From assembly GCF_019112525.1 (NCBI RefSeq), contig NZ_CP077800.1, positions 992,001 to 1,056,000 of the forward strand: a DNA stretch of 64,000 bases, in the 5' to 3' direction. Under the pieces are notes generated by a model. The model had not been told where the DNA came from, searched no databases, and worked only from the letters and a program-made list of their open reading frames with translations. The translations under genes were made by a program, and so were the position numbers. This document shows positions 50,676-59,668 of this stretch, piece after piece. How positions within the stretch are numbered: position 1 is the first letter of the stretch; the number at the start of each line of letters is the position of its first letter. The DNA is from Modestobacter sp. L9-4. Lineage in GTDB: Bacteria > Actinomycetota > Actinomycetes > Mycobacteriales > Geodermatophilaceae.

Positions 50676-52933
50676 GCCTCCGCGGGAGCGGTGTCGTCGG
50701 CCGGGGCGGAGTCGCCGGCAGCGGCGGCCTCGCCCTCGACGACGGGCACCAGGCTGATCTTGCCGCGGGCGTCGATGTCGGTGATCTCGACCTGCAGCTT
50801 GTCGCCGACGTTCGCGACGTCCTCGACCTTGGCGATCCGCTTGCCGTTGCCCAGCTTGCTGATGTGCACCAGACCGTCACGGCCCGGCAGCAGCGAGACG
50901 AAGGCGCCGAAGGCCGTCGTCTTCACCACGGTGCCGAGGAACCGCTCGCCGACCTTGGGCAGCGTCGGGTTGGCGATGGCGTTGATCCGGTCCACGGCCG
51001 CCTGGGCCGAGGGGCCGTCGGAGGCGCCGACGTAGATCGTGCCGTCGTCCTCGATGGTGATGTCGGCGCCGGTCTCGTCCTGGATCGCGTTGATCATCTG
51101 GCCCTTCGGCCCGATGACCGCGCCGATCTTGTCGACCGGGATGCGCACCGTGGTCACCCGGGGGGCGAACGGGCTCATCTCGTCGGGGCCGTCGATCGCC
51201 TCGAGCATGACGTCGAGGATGTGCAGCCGGGCCGCGCGGGCCTGGGTCAGCGCACCGGCGAGGACGTCGGAGGGGATGCCGTCGAGCTTGGTGTCCAGCT
51301 GGAGGGCCGTCACGAAGTCCTTGGTGCCGGCGACCTTGAAGTCCATGTCACCGAACGCGTCCTCGGCACCCAGGATGTCGGTCAGCGCGACGTACTGCGT
51401 CCTGCCGTCGACCTCGTCGGAGACCAGGCCCATGGCGATGCCGGCGACCGGCGCCTTCAGCGGCACACCGGCGTTGAGCAGCGACAGCGTCGAGGCGCAG
51501 ACCGAGCCCATCGAGGTGGAGCCGTTGGAACCGAGGGCCTCCGACACCTGGCGGATCGCGTAGGGGAACTCCTCGCGGTCCGGCAGCACCGGCAGCAGCG
51601 CCCGCTCGGCGAGCGCGCCGTGGCCGATCTCGCGGCGCTTGGGCGAGCCCACGCGGCCGGTCTCACCGGTGGAGTACGGCGGGAAGTTGTAGTTGTGCAT
51701 GTAGCGCTTGCGGGTGACCGGGTTCAGCGTGTCCAGCTGCTGCTCCATGCGGAGCATGTTCAGCGTGGTGACACCCATGATCTGGGTCTCGCCGCGCTCG
51801 AACAGCGCCGAGCCGTGCACCCGGGGCAGGACCTCGACCTCGGCCGACAGCGGCCGGATGTCGGTCAGGCCACGGCCGTCGATGCGGACCTTGTCGCGCA
51901 GGATGCGCTGGCGCACGACCTTCTTGGTGACCGCGCGGAAGGCCCCGGAGATCTCCTTCTCGCGACCCTCGAACTGGCCGGCGAGAGCGGCCTTGACCTC
52001 GTCCTTGACGGCGTCGGTGGCCTCCTCGCGGTCCTGCTTGCCGGCGATGGCCTGGGCCACGGTCAGCTTCTCGGTCGCGTGCGCCTCGACGGCGGCGTAG
52101 ACGTCGTCCTGGTAGTCGAGGAAGCGGGGGAAGTGCGCCTCGGGCTTGGCGGCGTTGGCGGCCAGCTCGGCCTGCGCCTGACACAGCGCCTTGATGAACG
52201 GCTTCGCGGCCTCGAGACCGGCGGAGACGACCTCCTCGGTCGGCGCGGTGGCGCCGCCGGCGATGAGCTCGATCGTCTTCTCGGTAGCCTCGGCCTCGAC
52301 CATCATGATCGCGACGTCACCGTCGGGCAGGACGCGGCCGGCCACGACCATGTCGAAGACGGCGTCCTCGAGCTCGGCGTGGGTGGGGAAGCCGACCCAC
52401 TGGTTGTTGATCAGGGCCACGCGGGTGCCACCGACCGGGCCAGAGAACGGCAGGCCCGACAGCTGGGTGGAGGCCGACGCGGCGTTGATCGCGAGCACGT
52501 CGTAGACGTGGTCGGGGTCCAGCGACAGGACGGTGATGACGACCTGGACCTCGTTGCGCAGGCCCTTGGCGAAGGTCGGGCGCAGCGGGCGGTCGATCAG
52601 GCGGCAGGTGAGGATGGCGTCCTCGGAGGGGCGGCCCTCGCGGCGGAAGAACGAACCGGGGATCTTCCCGATCGCGTACATCCGCTCCTCGACGTCCACC
52701 GTCAGCGGGAAGAAGTCGAACTGGTCCTTGGGCTGACGGCCGGCCGTGGTGGCCGACAGCAGCGTGGTGTCGCCCATGGTGGCGACGACGGAACCGGCGG
52801 CCTGCTTGGCGAGGCGGCCGGTCTCGAAGGTGACGGTGCGGGTCCCGAGGGCCCCGTTGTCGATCACCGCGGTGGCGGTGAAGACGCCGTCCTCGGCGTC
52901 GAAGTCGGTGGTGTCGGTGCTGGGTGAAGACAT
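50672..52933 (-). CDS. pnp: Polyribonucleotide nucleotidyltransferase
   Basis: 753-residue phosphorolytic 3'-5' exoribonuclease, which in actinobacteria can also synthesise RNA tails. Two RNase PH-like domains ([40 protein letters not shown]; second core [26 protein letters not shown]), a KH domain ([20 protein letters not shown]) and an S1 domain ([30 protein letters not shown]) are in the expected order. The ATG at 52933 has AGGAAGAGGA upstream. The tail is Ala/Glu/Asp-rich. It follows rpsO, the classic rpsO-pnp arrangement. Confidence 0.97.
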   Translation of the reverse strand: MSSPSTDTTDFDAEDGVFTATAVIDNGALGTRTVTFETGRLAKQAAGSVVATMGDTTLLSATTAGRQPKDQFDFFPLTVDVEERMYAIGKIPGSFFRREGRPSEDAILTCRLIDRPLRPTFAKGLRNEVQVVITVLSLDPDHVYDVLAINAASASTQLSGLPFSGPVGGTRVALINNQWVGFPTHAELEDAVFDMVVAGRVLPDGDVAIMMVEAEATEKTIELIAGGATAPTEEVVSAGLEAAKPFIKALCQAQAELAANAAKPEAHFPRFLDYQDDVYAAVEAHATEKLTVAQAIAGKQDREEATDAVKDEVKAALAGQFEGREKEISGAFRAVTKKVVRQRILRDKVRIDGRGLTDIRPLSAEVEVLPRVHGSALFERGETQIMGVTTLNMLRMEQQLDTLNPVTRKRYMHNYNFPPYSTGETGRVGSPKRREIGHGALAERALLPVLPDREEFPYAIRQVSEALGSNGSTSMGSVCASTLSLLNAGVPLKAPVAGIAMGLVSDEVDGRTQYVALTDILGAEDAFGDMDFKVAGTKDFVTALQLDTKLDGIPSDVLAGALTQARAARLHILDVMLEAIDGPDEMSPFAPRVTTVRIPVDKIGAVIGPKGQMINAIQDETGADITIEDDGTIYVGASDGPSAQAAVDRINAIANPTLPKVGERFLGTVVKTTAFGAFVSLLPGRDGLVHISKLGNGKRIAKVEDVANVGDKLQVEITDIDARGKISLVPVVEGEAAAAGDSAPADDTAPAEA

Positions 52934-53140
52934 CGTGTCCTCTTCCTACGTCGCATGCGGCGACGTCCTCTTCGCGGCGGTGCACGGCCGGCGTCCGGGG
53001 CGACCGGTGCTCGATCGAAGCCCTCGGGGCGGGTGCCTGCGTTCAGGCTCGCTGTCCCGGGGGCCACTACCGAGGACCGGCCCACGCGGGGGCGGCGGTG
53101 CGATCGGCCGGTGGTCCCGTGCGGCGGGCGCCGCACGAGT

Positions 53141-53176
53141 GAGGGGACCGTCCCGGCGTGCCGGAGCGGTCCCCTC
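53141..53176 (-). terminator. Hairpin after rpsO
   Basis: 10-bp outer stem GAGGGGACCG/CGGTCCCCTC (53141-53150 and 53167-53176) with an inner CCGG/CCGG pairing, 8 nt past the rpsO stop. It may attenuate rpsO-pnp readthrough. Confidence 0.7.
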
Positions 53177-53183
53177 GGTGGTG

Positions 53184-53453
53184 CTAGCGGCGCAGGCCGA
53201 GCCGCTCGATGAGCGAGCGGTACCGGTTGATGTCGGTCTTGGCCAGGTAGTTCAGCAGGCGGCGACGACGACCCACCAGCAGGAGCAGGCCCCGCCGGCT
53301 GTGGTGGTCGTGCTTGTGCATCTTGAGGTGCTCGGTCAGGTCACTGATCCGTCGGGTCAGCATCGCGACCTGCACCTCGGGGGAACCGGTGTCGCCCTCG
53401 ACCGTCGCGTACTCGGTCATGATCTGCTTCTTCGTCGCGCTCTCGAGCGCCAT
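53184..53453 (-). CDS. rpsO: 30S ribosomal protein S15
   Basis: 89-residue ribosomal protein, the usual size. Highly conserved core: [48 protein letters not shown]. It binds 16S rRNA helix 22 in the small-subunit central domain. The 150-nt stretch upstream of the start is a candidate site for S15 autoregulation, but I cannot define a structure. pnp follows after the hairpin. Confidence 0.98.
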   Translation of the reverse strand: MALESATKKQIMTEYATVEGDTGSPEVQVAMLTRRISDLTEHLKMHKHDHHSRRGLLLLVGRRRRLLNYLAKTDINRYRSLIERLGLRR

Positions 53454-53602
53454 CTTTGCCTCCAGGGCAGGTCACGTGTGGCCCCCGGTCTGTGTCACGG
53501 GGGCAGCAGGCACACACGTCGGTCTCCCGACGCCGTCCATGAGATTACACGGACCCACCGCCGAGCCGGTGTCCCGAGCCGCCCGGGGACGGCGGGGGGC
53601 GC

Positions 53603-54574
53603 TCAGAGCCCGAGCAGGACCCGGGTGCGGCTGACGTCGTCGGCCATCGCGACCAGCAGCTCCGGGATGCCGGCGAAGGCGGTCATCGGCCGGAGCCGCT
53701 CGACGAACTCCACCCCGACGTGCTCGCCGTACAGGTCGCCCTCGAAGTCGAGCAGGAACGCCTCGACGGTGCGGCGCGCGCCGGAGAAGGTGGGGTTGCT
53801 GCCCACCGAGATCGCCGCCGGGTGCCGGCTGCGGGTGACGCCGTGGTGGTCGCGCAGCACCAGGTGGCCCGCGTACACGCCGTCGGCGGGCACCGCGGTG
53901 TACCGCGGGCTCTCGACGTTGGCCGTGGGGTAGCCGAGCTCGCGCCCCCGCCGGTCGCCGCGCACCACGATGCCGTCGACCCGATGGGGGCGGCCCAGGG
54001 CCAGCGCCGCCGAGGCCATGTCGCCGGCGGCCACGCAGGCGCGGATGTAGGTGGAGGAGATGGTGACCTCGCCGTCGCCTGCGGGGTCGGGGGCCTGACC
54101 GACGCTGGTCAGGTCGACGCCCTCGACGCCGAAGCCGAACCGGCGGCCCTCGGCGGTCAGGGTCTCCACGTCGCCCTCGGCGCGGTGCCCGTAGGTGAAG
54201 TTGCGTCCCACGACGACCTGGGCGGCGTGCAGGTGCTCGACCAGGACGGTGTGGGTGAACTCCCCCGGGGTCAGCCGGCTGAAGGCCGAGGTGAAGGGCA
54301 GCACGCACATCGCGTCGACGCCGAGCGCGGCGACCAGCTCGGCCTTGCGGTCGGCGGCGGTGAGGATCGCCGGGTGCGAGCCCGGGCGCACCACCTCGGC
54401 CGGGTGCGGGTCGAAGGTGAGCAGCAGGGCCGGACGACGCATCGCCCGGGCCCGGGCCACCGCGGCCCCGATGAGGTGCTGGTGGCCGCGGTGGACCCCG
54501 TCGTACATGCCGATGGTGACGACAGCCCGGCCCAGGTCACCCGGGGTGGCGTCCAACCCGCGCCAGCGCAGCAC
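53603..54574 (-). CDS. ribF: Bifunctional riboflavin kinase/FAD synthetase
   Basis: 323-residue enzyme making FMN and FAD. The N-terminal adenylyltransferase domain has TIGMYDGVHRGHQHLI (HxGH-type motif), LLTFDPHPAEVV, VVVGRNFTYGHRAEGD and ISSTYIR. The C-terminal riboflavin kinase has GRELGYPTANVE and DGVYAGHLVL, then SVGSNPTFSG. The GTG start at 54574 has AGGGGAG 4 nt upstream. In actinobacteria it normally follows truB directly; here mhuD-like and ilvE lie between. Confidence 0.96.
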   Translation of the reverse strand: MLRWRGLDATPGDLGRAVVTIGMYDGVHRGHQHLIGAAVARARAMRRPALLLTFDPHPAEVVRPGSHPAILTAADRKAELVAALGVDAMCVLPFTSAFSRLTPGEFTHTVLVEHLHAAQVVVGRNFTYGHRAEGDVETLTAEGRRFGFGVEGVDLTSVGQAPDPAGDGEVTISSTYIRACVAAGDMASAALALGRPHRVDGIVVRGDRRGRELGYPTANVESPRYTAVPADGVYAGHLVLRDHHGVTRSRHPAAISVGSNPTFSGARRTVEAFLLDFEGDLYGEHVGVEFVERLRPMTAFAGIPELLVAMADDVSRTRVLLGL

Positions 54575-54598
54575 TCGACTCCCCTGCCGACCGTCGGC

Positions 54599-55747
54599 TC
54601 AGACGGCCGGGACGACGCGGTGCAGCCAGCCGTGCGGGTCGGCGACCCGCCCGTGCTGGACGTCGAGCAGGTGCGCCCGCAGCTGCATGGTCAGCGGCCC
54701 GGGATCCCCGTCGCCGACGACGAAGTCACCGGTGCCGGCCTTCACCGCGCCGACCGGGGTGATGACGGCGGCGGTGCCGCAGGCGAAGGTCTCGGTGACC
54801 GTGCCGTCGGCGACGCCGGCCCGCCACTCCTCGACGCTGAACTTCCGCTCGGTGACCCGGTGCCCCAGCTCGCGGGCGACGGTGATCAGCGAGTCGCGGG
54901 TGATGCCGGGCAGCAGGGTGCCGGTGAGCTCGGGGGTGACCAGCTCGGCGTCCTCCCCGGAGCCGAGGACGAAGAACAGGTTCATCCCGCCCATCTCCTC
55001 GACGTACTTCTTCTCCACCGCGTCGAGCCAGACCACCTGGTCGCAGCCGGCGGCGATCGCCTGCTCCTGGGCCAGCAGGCTGGCGGCGTAGTTGCCGGCG
55101 CACTTGACGTCGCCGGTGCCCCCGGGAGCGGCCCGGATGTAGTCCTCGGAGAGGTAGACCGACACCGGGTGGACGCCGCGCGGGAAGTAGGCGCCGGCGG
55201 GGCTGGCGATGACGACGAAGAGGTACTCGTGCGCGGGCCGCACACCGAGGAACGGCTCGACGGCCAGCTGGTAGGGCCGGATGTAGAGCGTCTGGTCCGC
55301 ACCGGTGGGCACCCAGTCGCGGTCGGCGTCGACCAGGGCGTCGACGGCGGTGAGGAAAGCCTCCTCCGGCACCGGCGGCATGGCCAGCCGGCGGGCGCCA
55401 CGGGCGAAGCGGGCGGCGTTGGCCTCGGGGCGGAAGGTGGCCACGCTGCCGTCGGGCTGGGCGTAGGCCTTGAGACCCTCGAAGATCGACTGCGCGTAGT
55501 GCAGCGCGGCAGCGCTCGGGTCCATCTGCAGCGGCGCGTAGCGGGTGAGCCGGGCGTCGACCCAGCCCTCACCGGCGCGGTAGCGGGCGATGAACATCGA
55601 GTCGGTGAAGTACCGGCCGAAGCCGGGGTCGCCCAGCTGCTCGGCACGCTCGGTGGCGGAGCGGCGCGGCACGTCCTCCACGACCAGCGGCACGCCCTCG
55701 ACGAACGTCCGGGAAGAGGTGCGGCTGTCGTTGAGCGTGTCGGTCAT
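54599..55747 (-). CDS. ilvE: Branched-chain amino acid aminotransferase
   Basis: 382-residue PLP enzyme of fold type IV catalysing the last step of valine, leucine and isoleucine synthesis. The PLP lysine lies in GDVKCAGNYAASLLAQ near residue 214. Other landmarks are HYAQSIFEGLKAYAQPDGS, DQTLYIRPYQLAVEPFLGV, EEMGGMNLFFVLG and ETFACGTAAVITPVG. The ATG at 55747 has GGCGGGAG upstream. A -10-like TAGGCT at 55804-55809, just behind a strong hairpin, suggests its own promoter although it lies between truB and ribF. Confidence 0.96.
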   Translation of the reverse strand: MTDTLNDSRTSSRTFVEGVPLVVEDVPRRSATERAEQLGDPGFGRYFTDSMFIARYRAGEGWVDARLTRYAPLQMDPSAAALHYAQSIFEGLKAYAQPDGSVATFRPEANAARFARGARRLAMPPVPEEAFLTAVDALVDADRDWVPTGADQTLYIRPYQLAVEPFLGVRPAHEYLFVVIASPAGAYFPRGVHPVSVYLSEDYIRAAPGGTGDVKCAGNYAASLLAQEQAIAAGCDQVVWLDAVEKKYVEEMGGMNLFFVLGSGEDAELVTPELTGTLLPGITRDSLITVARELGHRVTERKFSVEEWRAGVADGTVTETFACGTAAVITPVGAVKAGTGDFVVGDGDPGPLTMQLRAHLLDVQHGRVADPHGWLHRVVPAV

Positions 55748-55803
55748 GGCTCCCGCCTGAGGTGCTGGTGCTGGCGGCCCGACGGGTGCCGGTCCGCAGC
55801 ACG

Positions 55804-55809
55804 AGCCTA
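55804..55809 (-). promoter_or_regulatory. -10 element of probable ilvE promoter
   Basis: TAGGCT on the minus strand, directly beyond the 55811-55840 hairpin and 57 nt before the ilvE start. No clear -35. Confidence 0.4.
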
Positions 55810-55810
55810 G

Positions 55811-55840
55811 CCCGCGCCCGGGACGGCCCCCGGGCGCGGG
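55811..55840 (-). terminator. Hairpin after the mhuD-like gene
   Basis: Perfect 12-bp arms (55811-55822 and 55829-55840) with a 6-nt loop, 8 nt past the stop at 55848. It separates truB-mhuD from ilvE. Confidence 0.7.
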
Positions 55841-55847
55841 CGGGGCG

Positions 55848-56180
55848 TCAGCTCTTCTCGCCGTGCGGGCCGGAGGACTGCACGACCTCGTAGCTCTCCA
55901 GGTGGTTCTGCGAGCGCTCGGCCGCCGGCGCCAGGGTGTCGCCGCCACCGTCGTGGGCCCGGTCGAAGTCCTGGCCGCTCTGCCAGGCGTCGTAGGCCTC
56001 CTGGCTCTCCCAGCGGGTGTAGACGAGGTAGCGGTCGGTGCCCTCGGCCGGGCGGAGCAGCTCGAACCACTCGAAGCCCGGGGTGGTCTCCACGGCACCG
56101 GCGCGGCCCCGGAACCGCTCCTCGAACCGCTCGCGCTTGTCCTCCGGCACGGTCACTGAGTTGATCTTCACGACGCTCAT
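55848..56180 (-). CDS. MhuD-like heme-degrading monooxygenase
   Basis: 110-residue ferredoxin-like dimeric barrel protein closely resembling mycobacterial MhuD, which degrades heme and releases iron without carbon monoxide. Conserved segments: MSVVKINSVTVP, AVETTPGFEWFELLRP, DRYLVYTRWESQEAYDAW. The MhuD catalytic residues Asn7 and Trp66 are at the same positions. The heme-ligating histidine (75 in MhuD) would be His76 in FDRAHDG, so there is a one-residue offset or an alignment gap to check. The ATG at 56180 overlaps the truB stop by 4 nt. Confidence 0.82.
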   Translation of the reverse strand: MSVVKINSVTVPEDKRERFEERFRGRAGAVETTPGFEWFELLRPAEGTDRYLVYTRWESQEAYDAWQSGQDFDRAHDGGGDTLAPAAERSQNHLESYEVVQSSGPHGEKS

Positions 56181-57145
56181 GGGGCCTCCGTGCCCAGCCG
56201 CGGCGCCGGTGACACAGCGGTGTCCTCCCCGGCCGGGAAGCCCACGACGACCTTGGCCTGCGGACCGGCGTCCTCGACGAGGGCCACCAGCCGGCCGTCG
56301 GGGCCCACCGCTGCGTGCAGCCCCGGGGCGCCGGTGGCCGGCACCCGCTGACCGAACCCCAGGGCGACCGCCTCGGGCCCGGTCAGCTCGCGGGCCGGGA
56401 AGACCGCCCGCGCCGCGTCGGCCAGCGCGACCACCCCGGGGCCCTCCCCCGGGCCCGCCAGCGCACCGGCGGCGTCCTCGACCGGGCGGGCCTGCGTGGT
56501 GTCGAACGGGCCGGAGGAGGTGCGGCGCAGTGCGGTGAGGTGCCCGCCCACGCCCAGCGCCGTCCCGGCGTCCCGGGCGATGGCCCGGATGTAGGTGCCG
56601 GTGCTGCAGGAGACGGTGACGTCGACGTCGACCAGGTCGGGCGTCGGCCGGGTGATGCGGTGCACGTCGAGGGAGTGCACGGTGACCGACCGGGCGGCCA
56701 GCTCGAACTCCTCCCCGGCCCGCACGCGGTCGTAGGAGCGCTTCCCGTCGACCTTCACCGCGCTCACCGACGAGGGCACCTGCTGCAGCGGGCCGACCTG
56801 CGCGGCCAGCGCCGTCCGGACGGCGTCCTCGGTCAGCCCGGCCGCCGACGTGGTGGCGAGGACCTCGCCCTCCCGGTCGTCGGTGACGGTGCGCTGCCCC
56901 AGCCGGACGGTCGCCTCGTAGGTCTTGTCCGAGCCCGACAGGTGCCCGAGCAGCCGGGTGGCGGCGCCGACGCCGAGCACCAGCAGGCCCGTGGCCATCG
57001 GGTCGAGGGTGCCGGCGTGGCCGACCTTGCGAACGCTCATCACCCGCCGCGCGATCGCGACGACGTCGTGGGAGGTCATGCCGGCGGGCTTGTCGACCAG
57101 CAGCAGGGACGGCGGGACGTCGGCGTCGGGCTTCTTCGGGCTCAC
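56177..57145 (-). CDS. truB: tRNA pseudouridine-55 synthase
   Basis: 322-residue enzyme making pseudouridine 55 in the T-loop of tRNAs. The catalytic aspartate is D48 in GHAGTLDPMATGLLVLGVG. LLLVDKPAGMTSHDVV, SDKTYEATVRLGQRTVTDDREG and SCSTGTYIRAIARDAG are conserved. The GTG at 57145 overlaps the MATE stop by 4 nt (GTGA). The C-terminal actinobacterial PUA-like part is present (ELTGPEAVALGFGQRVP). Confidence 0.96.
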   Translation of the reverse strand: MSPKKPDADVPPSLLLVDKPAGMTSHDVVAIARRVMSVRKVGHAGTLDPMATGLLVLGVGAATRLLGHLSGSDKTYEATVRLGQRTVTDDREGEVLATTSAAGLTEDAVRTALAAQVGPLQQVPSSVSAVKVDGKRSYDRVRAGEEFELAARSVTVHSLDVHRITRPTPDLVDVDVTVSCSTGTYIRAIARDAGTALGVGGHLTALRRTSSGPFDTTQARPVEDAAGALAGPGEGPGVVALADAARAVFPARELTGPEAVALGFGQRVPATGAPGLHAAVGPDGRLVALVEDAGPQAKVVVGFPAGEDTAVSPAPRLGTEAP

Positions 57146-58443
57146 CGGGTCACCGTCTCACCCAGCCACGCACTCCCCCGCACCCGCTGCCCGACCGCGA
57201 CCAGGCGCAGGACGATGAACAGCGTCAGCCCGGTCCACACCCCCGGGAGGCCCCAGTCCAGCCAGCCCGACAGCAGCGACAGCGGCACGAAGCCCAGCAG
57301 CGCCGCACCGAGGGTCACCGTGCGCAGGTAGGCGACGTCCCCGGCGCCCATCAGCACGCCGTCCAGGGCGAACACCACCCCGGCCAGCGGCTGCATCAGC
57401 GCCAGGAACCACCAGACGACGCCGGCCTGGGCCAGCACGGCCGGGTCGTCGGTGAACACCCCGGGCAGCACCGGCCGCAGGGCGAGCAGCGCGACGGCGA
57501 CCAGCACGCCGGTGCCCAGGCCCCAGCGCACCACCCGGGCGGCGGTGTGCCGGGCGTCGTCCGGGCGCCCGGCGCCGAGCGCGGTGCCGACCAGCGTCTG
57601 GGCGGCGATCGCGTAGGCGTCGAGCACCAGGGCCAGGAACAGCCACAGCTGCAGCGCCACCTGGTGCGCGCCCAGCTGGGCGGTGCCGGAGCGGGCGACC
57701 ACCGCGGCGGCGGCGGCGAAGGCCAGCTGGAGCACGGCGGCCCGCAGGAGCAGGTCCCGGCCGAGCACGAGCTGGGCGCGCAGCGCCGGCAGCCGGGGTC
57801 GCCAGGAGACCCGCGAGCCGGCCAGCTCGCGGGCCAGCGTGCGGGCGAACAGCGCCGCCGAGACCGTCTGCCCGGCCAGGTTGGCGACCGCCGAGCCGAC
57901 CAGCCCGAGGCCCGCGGTGTGCACCAGCAGCGGGCACAGCACCAGGCTGACCAGGCTGCCGGCGAGCACGAACACCATCGGCCGGCGCAGCTCCTGCACG
58001 CCGCGGAGCCAGCCGTTGCCCGCCAGGGCCACCAGCAACAACGGCAGCCCGGGGCTGGCCACCCGCAGCCACTGCTCCGCCGCCTCGGCGACCGGACCCG
58101 CGCCGCCGGTCATCAACCGGGTCAGCGGGCCGGCCAGGAGCTGGAAGACCACGGCGAGGACCACGCCCATACCTACGGCCAGCCACGTCGCCTGCACGCC
58201 CTCCGCCACCGCCCCGGGCCGGTCACCGGCCCCGGTGCGACGGGCGGCCCGGGCCGTGGTGCCGTAGGCGAGGAAGTTCAGCAGGGCGGCGACGTAGGCC
58301 AGCAGTCCCCCACCGACGGCGAGCCCGCCCAGCGCGGTGGTGCCCAGGTTGCCGACGACCGCGGTGTCCACCAGCAGGTACAGCGGCTCGGCCGCGAGGA
58401 CGACGAGCGCCGGTGCGGCCAGCGCGGGGATCGACCGGCTCAG
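57142..58443 (-). CDS. MATE family efflux transporter (DinF-like), probable CTG start
   Basis: 433-residue multidrug/toxin exporter with about 12 hydrophobic helices. MATE landmarks: PALVVLAAEPLYLLVDTAVVGNLG at the first helix, [35 protein letters not shown], and LDAYAIAAQTLVGTALGAG in the second half. No ATG, GTG or TTG lies in frame before the first helix back to deep inside the DHH gene; CTG at 58443 overlaps the DHH stop as CTGA, mirroring the ATGA/GTGA junctions nearby, and is taken as the start. The next GTG (VDTAVVG) would destroy helix 1. Confidence 0.85.
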   Translation of the reverse strand: MSRSIPALAAPALVVLAAEPLYLLVDTAVVGNLGTTALGGLAVGGGLLAYVAALLNFLAYGTTARAARRTGAGDRPGAVAEGVQATWLAVGMGVVLAVVFQLLAGPLTRLMTGGAGPVAEAAEQWLRVASPGLPLLLVALAGNGWLRGVQELRRPMVFVLAGSLVSLVLCPLLVHTAGLGLVGSAVANLAGQTVSAALFARTLARELAGSRVSWRPRLPALRAQLVLGRDLLLRAAVLQLAFAAAAAVVARSGTAQLGAHQVALQLWLFLALVLDAYAIAAQTLVGTALGAGRPDDARHTAARVVRWGLGTGVLVAVALLALRPVLPGVFTDDPAVLAQAGVVWWFLALMQPLAGVVFALDGVLMGAGDVAYLRTVTLGAALLGFVPLSLLSGWLDWGLPGVWTGLTLFIVLRLVAVGQRVRGSAWLGETVTR

Positions 58444-59432
58444 CGGGAGAGCTCCGCGCGCAGCCGGGCGATGGTGCCGTCGAGGTCCAGTGCCGAGCTG
58501 TAGCCGGCGGCCGCACGGTGCCCGCCACCACCCAGGGCCATCGCCACCCGTGACACGTCGGTGGCGCCGCGGGAGCGCATCGACACCACCCAGGACCCGT
58601 CGTCGGACCCCTTGAGCACCGCGGCGACGTCGGCCTCGGCCGTGGCCCGGACGACGTCGACGAGCGCCTCGAGCTGGTCGGGCTCCAGCCCGTGGTCGCG
58701 CGCCTCGGCCGCGGTGGCCCAGGTCAGCACCAGCCCGGCACCCACCTCCGGCTCCAGGACCGCACGTCCGGTCACGGTCGACAGCAGGCCGAGCCAGCCG
58801 AAGGGCGCGGTGTCGAACAGCCGCCGGCTGATCGCGGCGTGGTCGATGCCGGTGCGCAGCAGCCGGGCGGCGAGCTCGTGCGTGGCCGGGGACGTGTTGC
58901 CGAAGCGGAAGGACCCCGTGTCGGCGGTCAGCCCGGCGTACAGGCAGGTCGCCAGCCGCTCGTCGAGGTCGACGCCCAGGCCGGCGAGCAGGTCGGCGAC
59001 GAGGACCACGGTCGCGGCGGCGTGCGGGTCGAGGACGAGCACGCTCCCGAAGCCGGGGTTGCTGGCGTGGTGGTCGACGACGACCGACCGGCCGGCGGTC
59101 TCCAGCAGCCCAGCGAGCACACCGAGGCGGCCGGGTGAGGCGGCGTCGAGGCTGACGAACAGGTCGACGTCGGCCGGGACCGTCCGCGGGTCGACGAGCT
59201 GGTCGGCACCGGGCAGCCAGCCCAGCGACCGGGGCAGCACGAACGGCTCGGGGAACGTCGCGACCACCCGCGCCCCGCGCCGGCGCAGCCCCTCGGCCAG
59301 CGCGAGCGTGCTGCCCAGGGCGTCGGCGTCGGGCTGGACGTGGCCTGACAGCACCACGGTGGCGCCGGCCGCCGCGGCCGAGGACAGCAGCTCGACGGCG
59401 GCCGTCAGCTGGGCACCGACGGTGGTGGTCAC
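58440..59432 (-). CDS. DHH/DHHA1 phosphoesterase, NrnA-like
   Basis: 330-residue bifunctional oligoribonuclease/pAp phosphatase-like protein; actinobacterial homologues hydrolyse nanoRNA or cyclic dinucleotide products. DHH motifs in order: VVLSGHVQPDADALGSTLAL, FVSLDAASPGRL, VVVDHHASNPGFG, and LTADTGSFRFGNTS. The DHHA1 glycine-rich motif is MALGGGGHRAAAGYS. The GTG at 59432 overlaps the upstream small gene by 4 nt (GTGA). It belongs to the rbfA series, the conserved actinobacterial location. Confidence 0.92.
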   Translation of the reverse strand: MTTTVGAQLTAAVELLSSAAAAGATVVLSGHVQPDADALGSTLALAEGLRRRGARVVATFPEPFVLPRSLGWLPGADQLVDPRTVPADVDLFVSLDAASPGRLGVLAGLLETAGRSVVVDHHASNPGFGSVLVLDPHAAATVVLVADLLAGLGVDLDERLATCLYAGLTADTGSFRFGNTSPATHELAARLLRTGIDHAAISRRLFDTAPFGWLGLLSTVTGRAVLEPEVGAGLVLTWATAAEARDHGLEPDQLEALVDVVRATAEADVAAVLKGSDDGSWVVSMRSRGATDVSRVAMALGGGGHRAAAGYSSALDLDGTIARLRAELSR

Positions 59433-59668
59433 GACTGCGGGTCGGCGGTGGGTGGCTGCTGGGGCTCGGGGTCGGTGTTGCCGCCGCCGACCGCGTAGTG
59501 CGAGCCGTCCTCGGGCTCGTCGGCGGCGATGCTGGGCACCTCACCGACCTGCCCGTGCTTGCCGCCCGACGTCGGGTCGCCGGTGCCCGGCTCCTCGCGG
59601 CCACCGAGGGTGACCCCCTGGTGCTCGCCGGCGAGGTCGGTGGGGTCGGGGTCCACGGCCTCGGTCAC
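59429..59668 (-). CDS. Small acidic hypothetical protein between rbfA and nrnA
   Basis: 79-residue acidic, hydrophilic protein rich in Gly, Pro, Asp and Glu (MTEAVDPDPTDLAGEHQGV, EEPGTGDPTSGGKHGQVGEV, QQPPTADPQS). It has no cysteine and no membrane helix, and is probably disordered. Its ATG overlaps the rbfA stop by 4 nt (ATGA), and its TGA overlaps the GTG of the DHH gene (GTGA). The exact double coupling argues it is translated and links rbfA to nrnA. I do not recognise a family; it could be lineage-specific. Confidence 0.65.
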   Translation of the reverse strand: MTEAVDPDPTDLAGEHQGVTLGGREEPGTGDPTSGGKHGQVGEVPSIAADEPEDGSHYAVGGGNTDPEPQQPPTADPQS

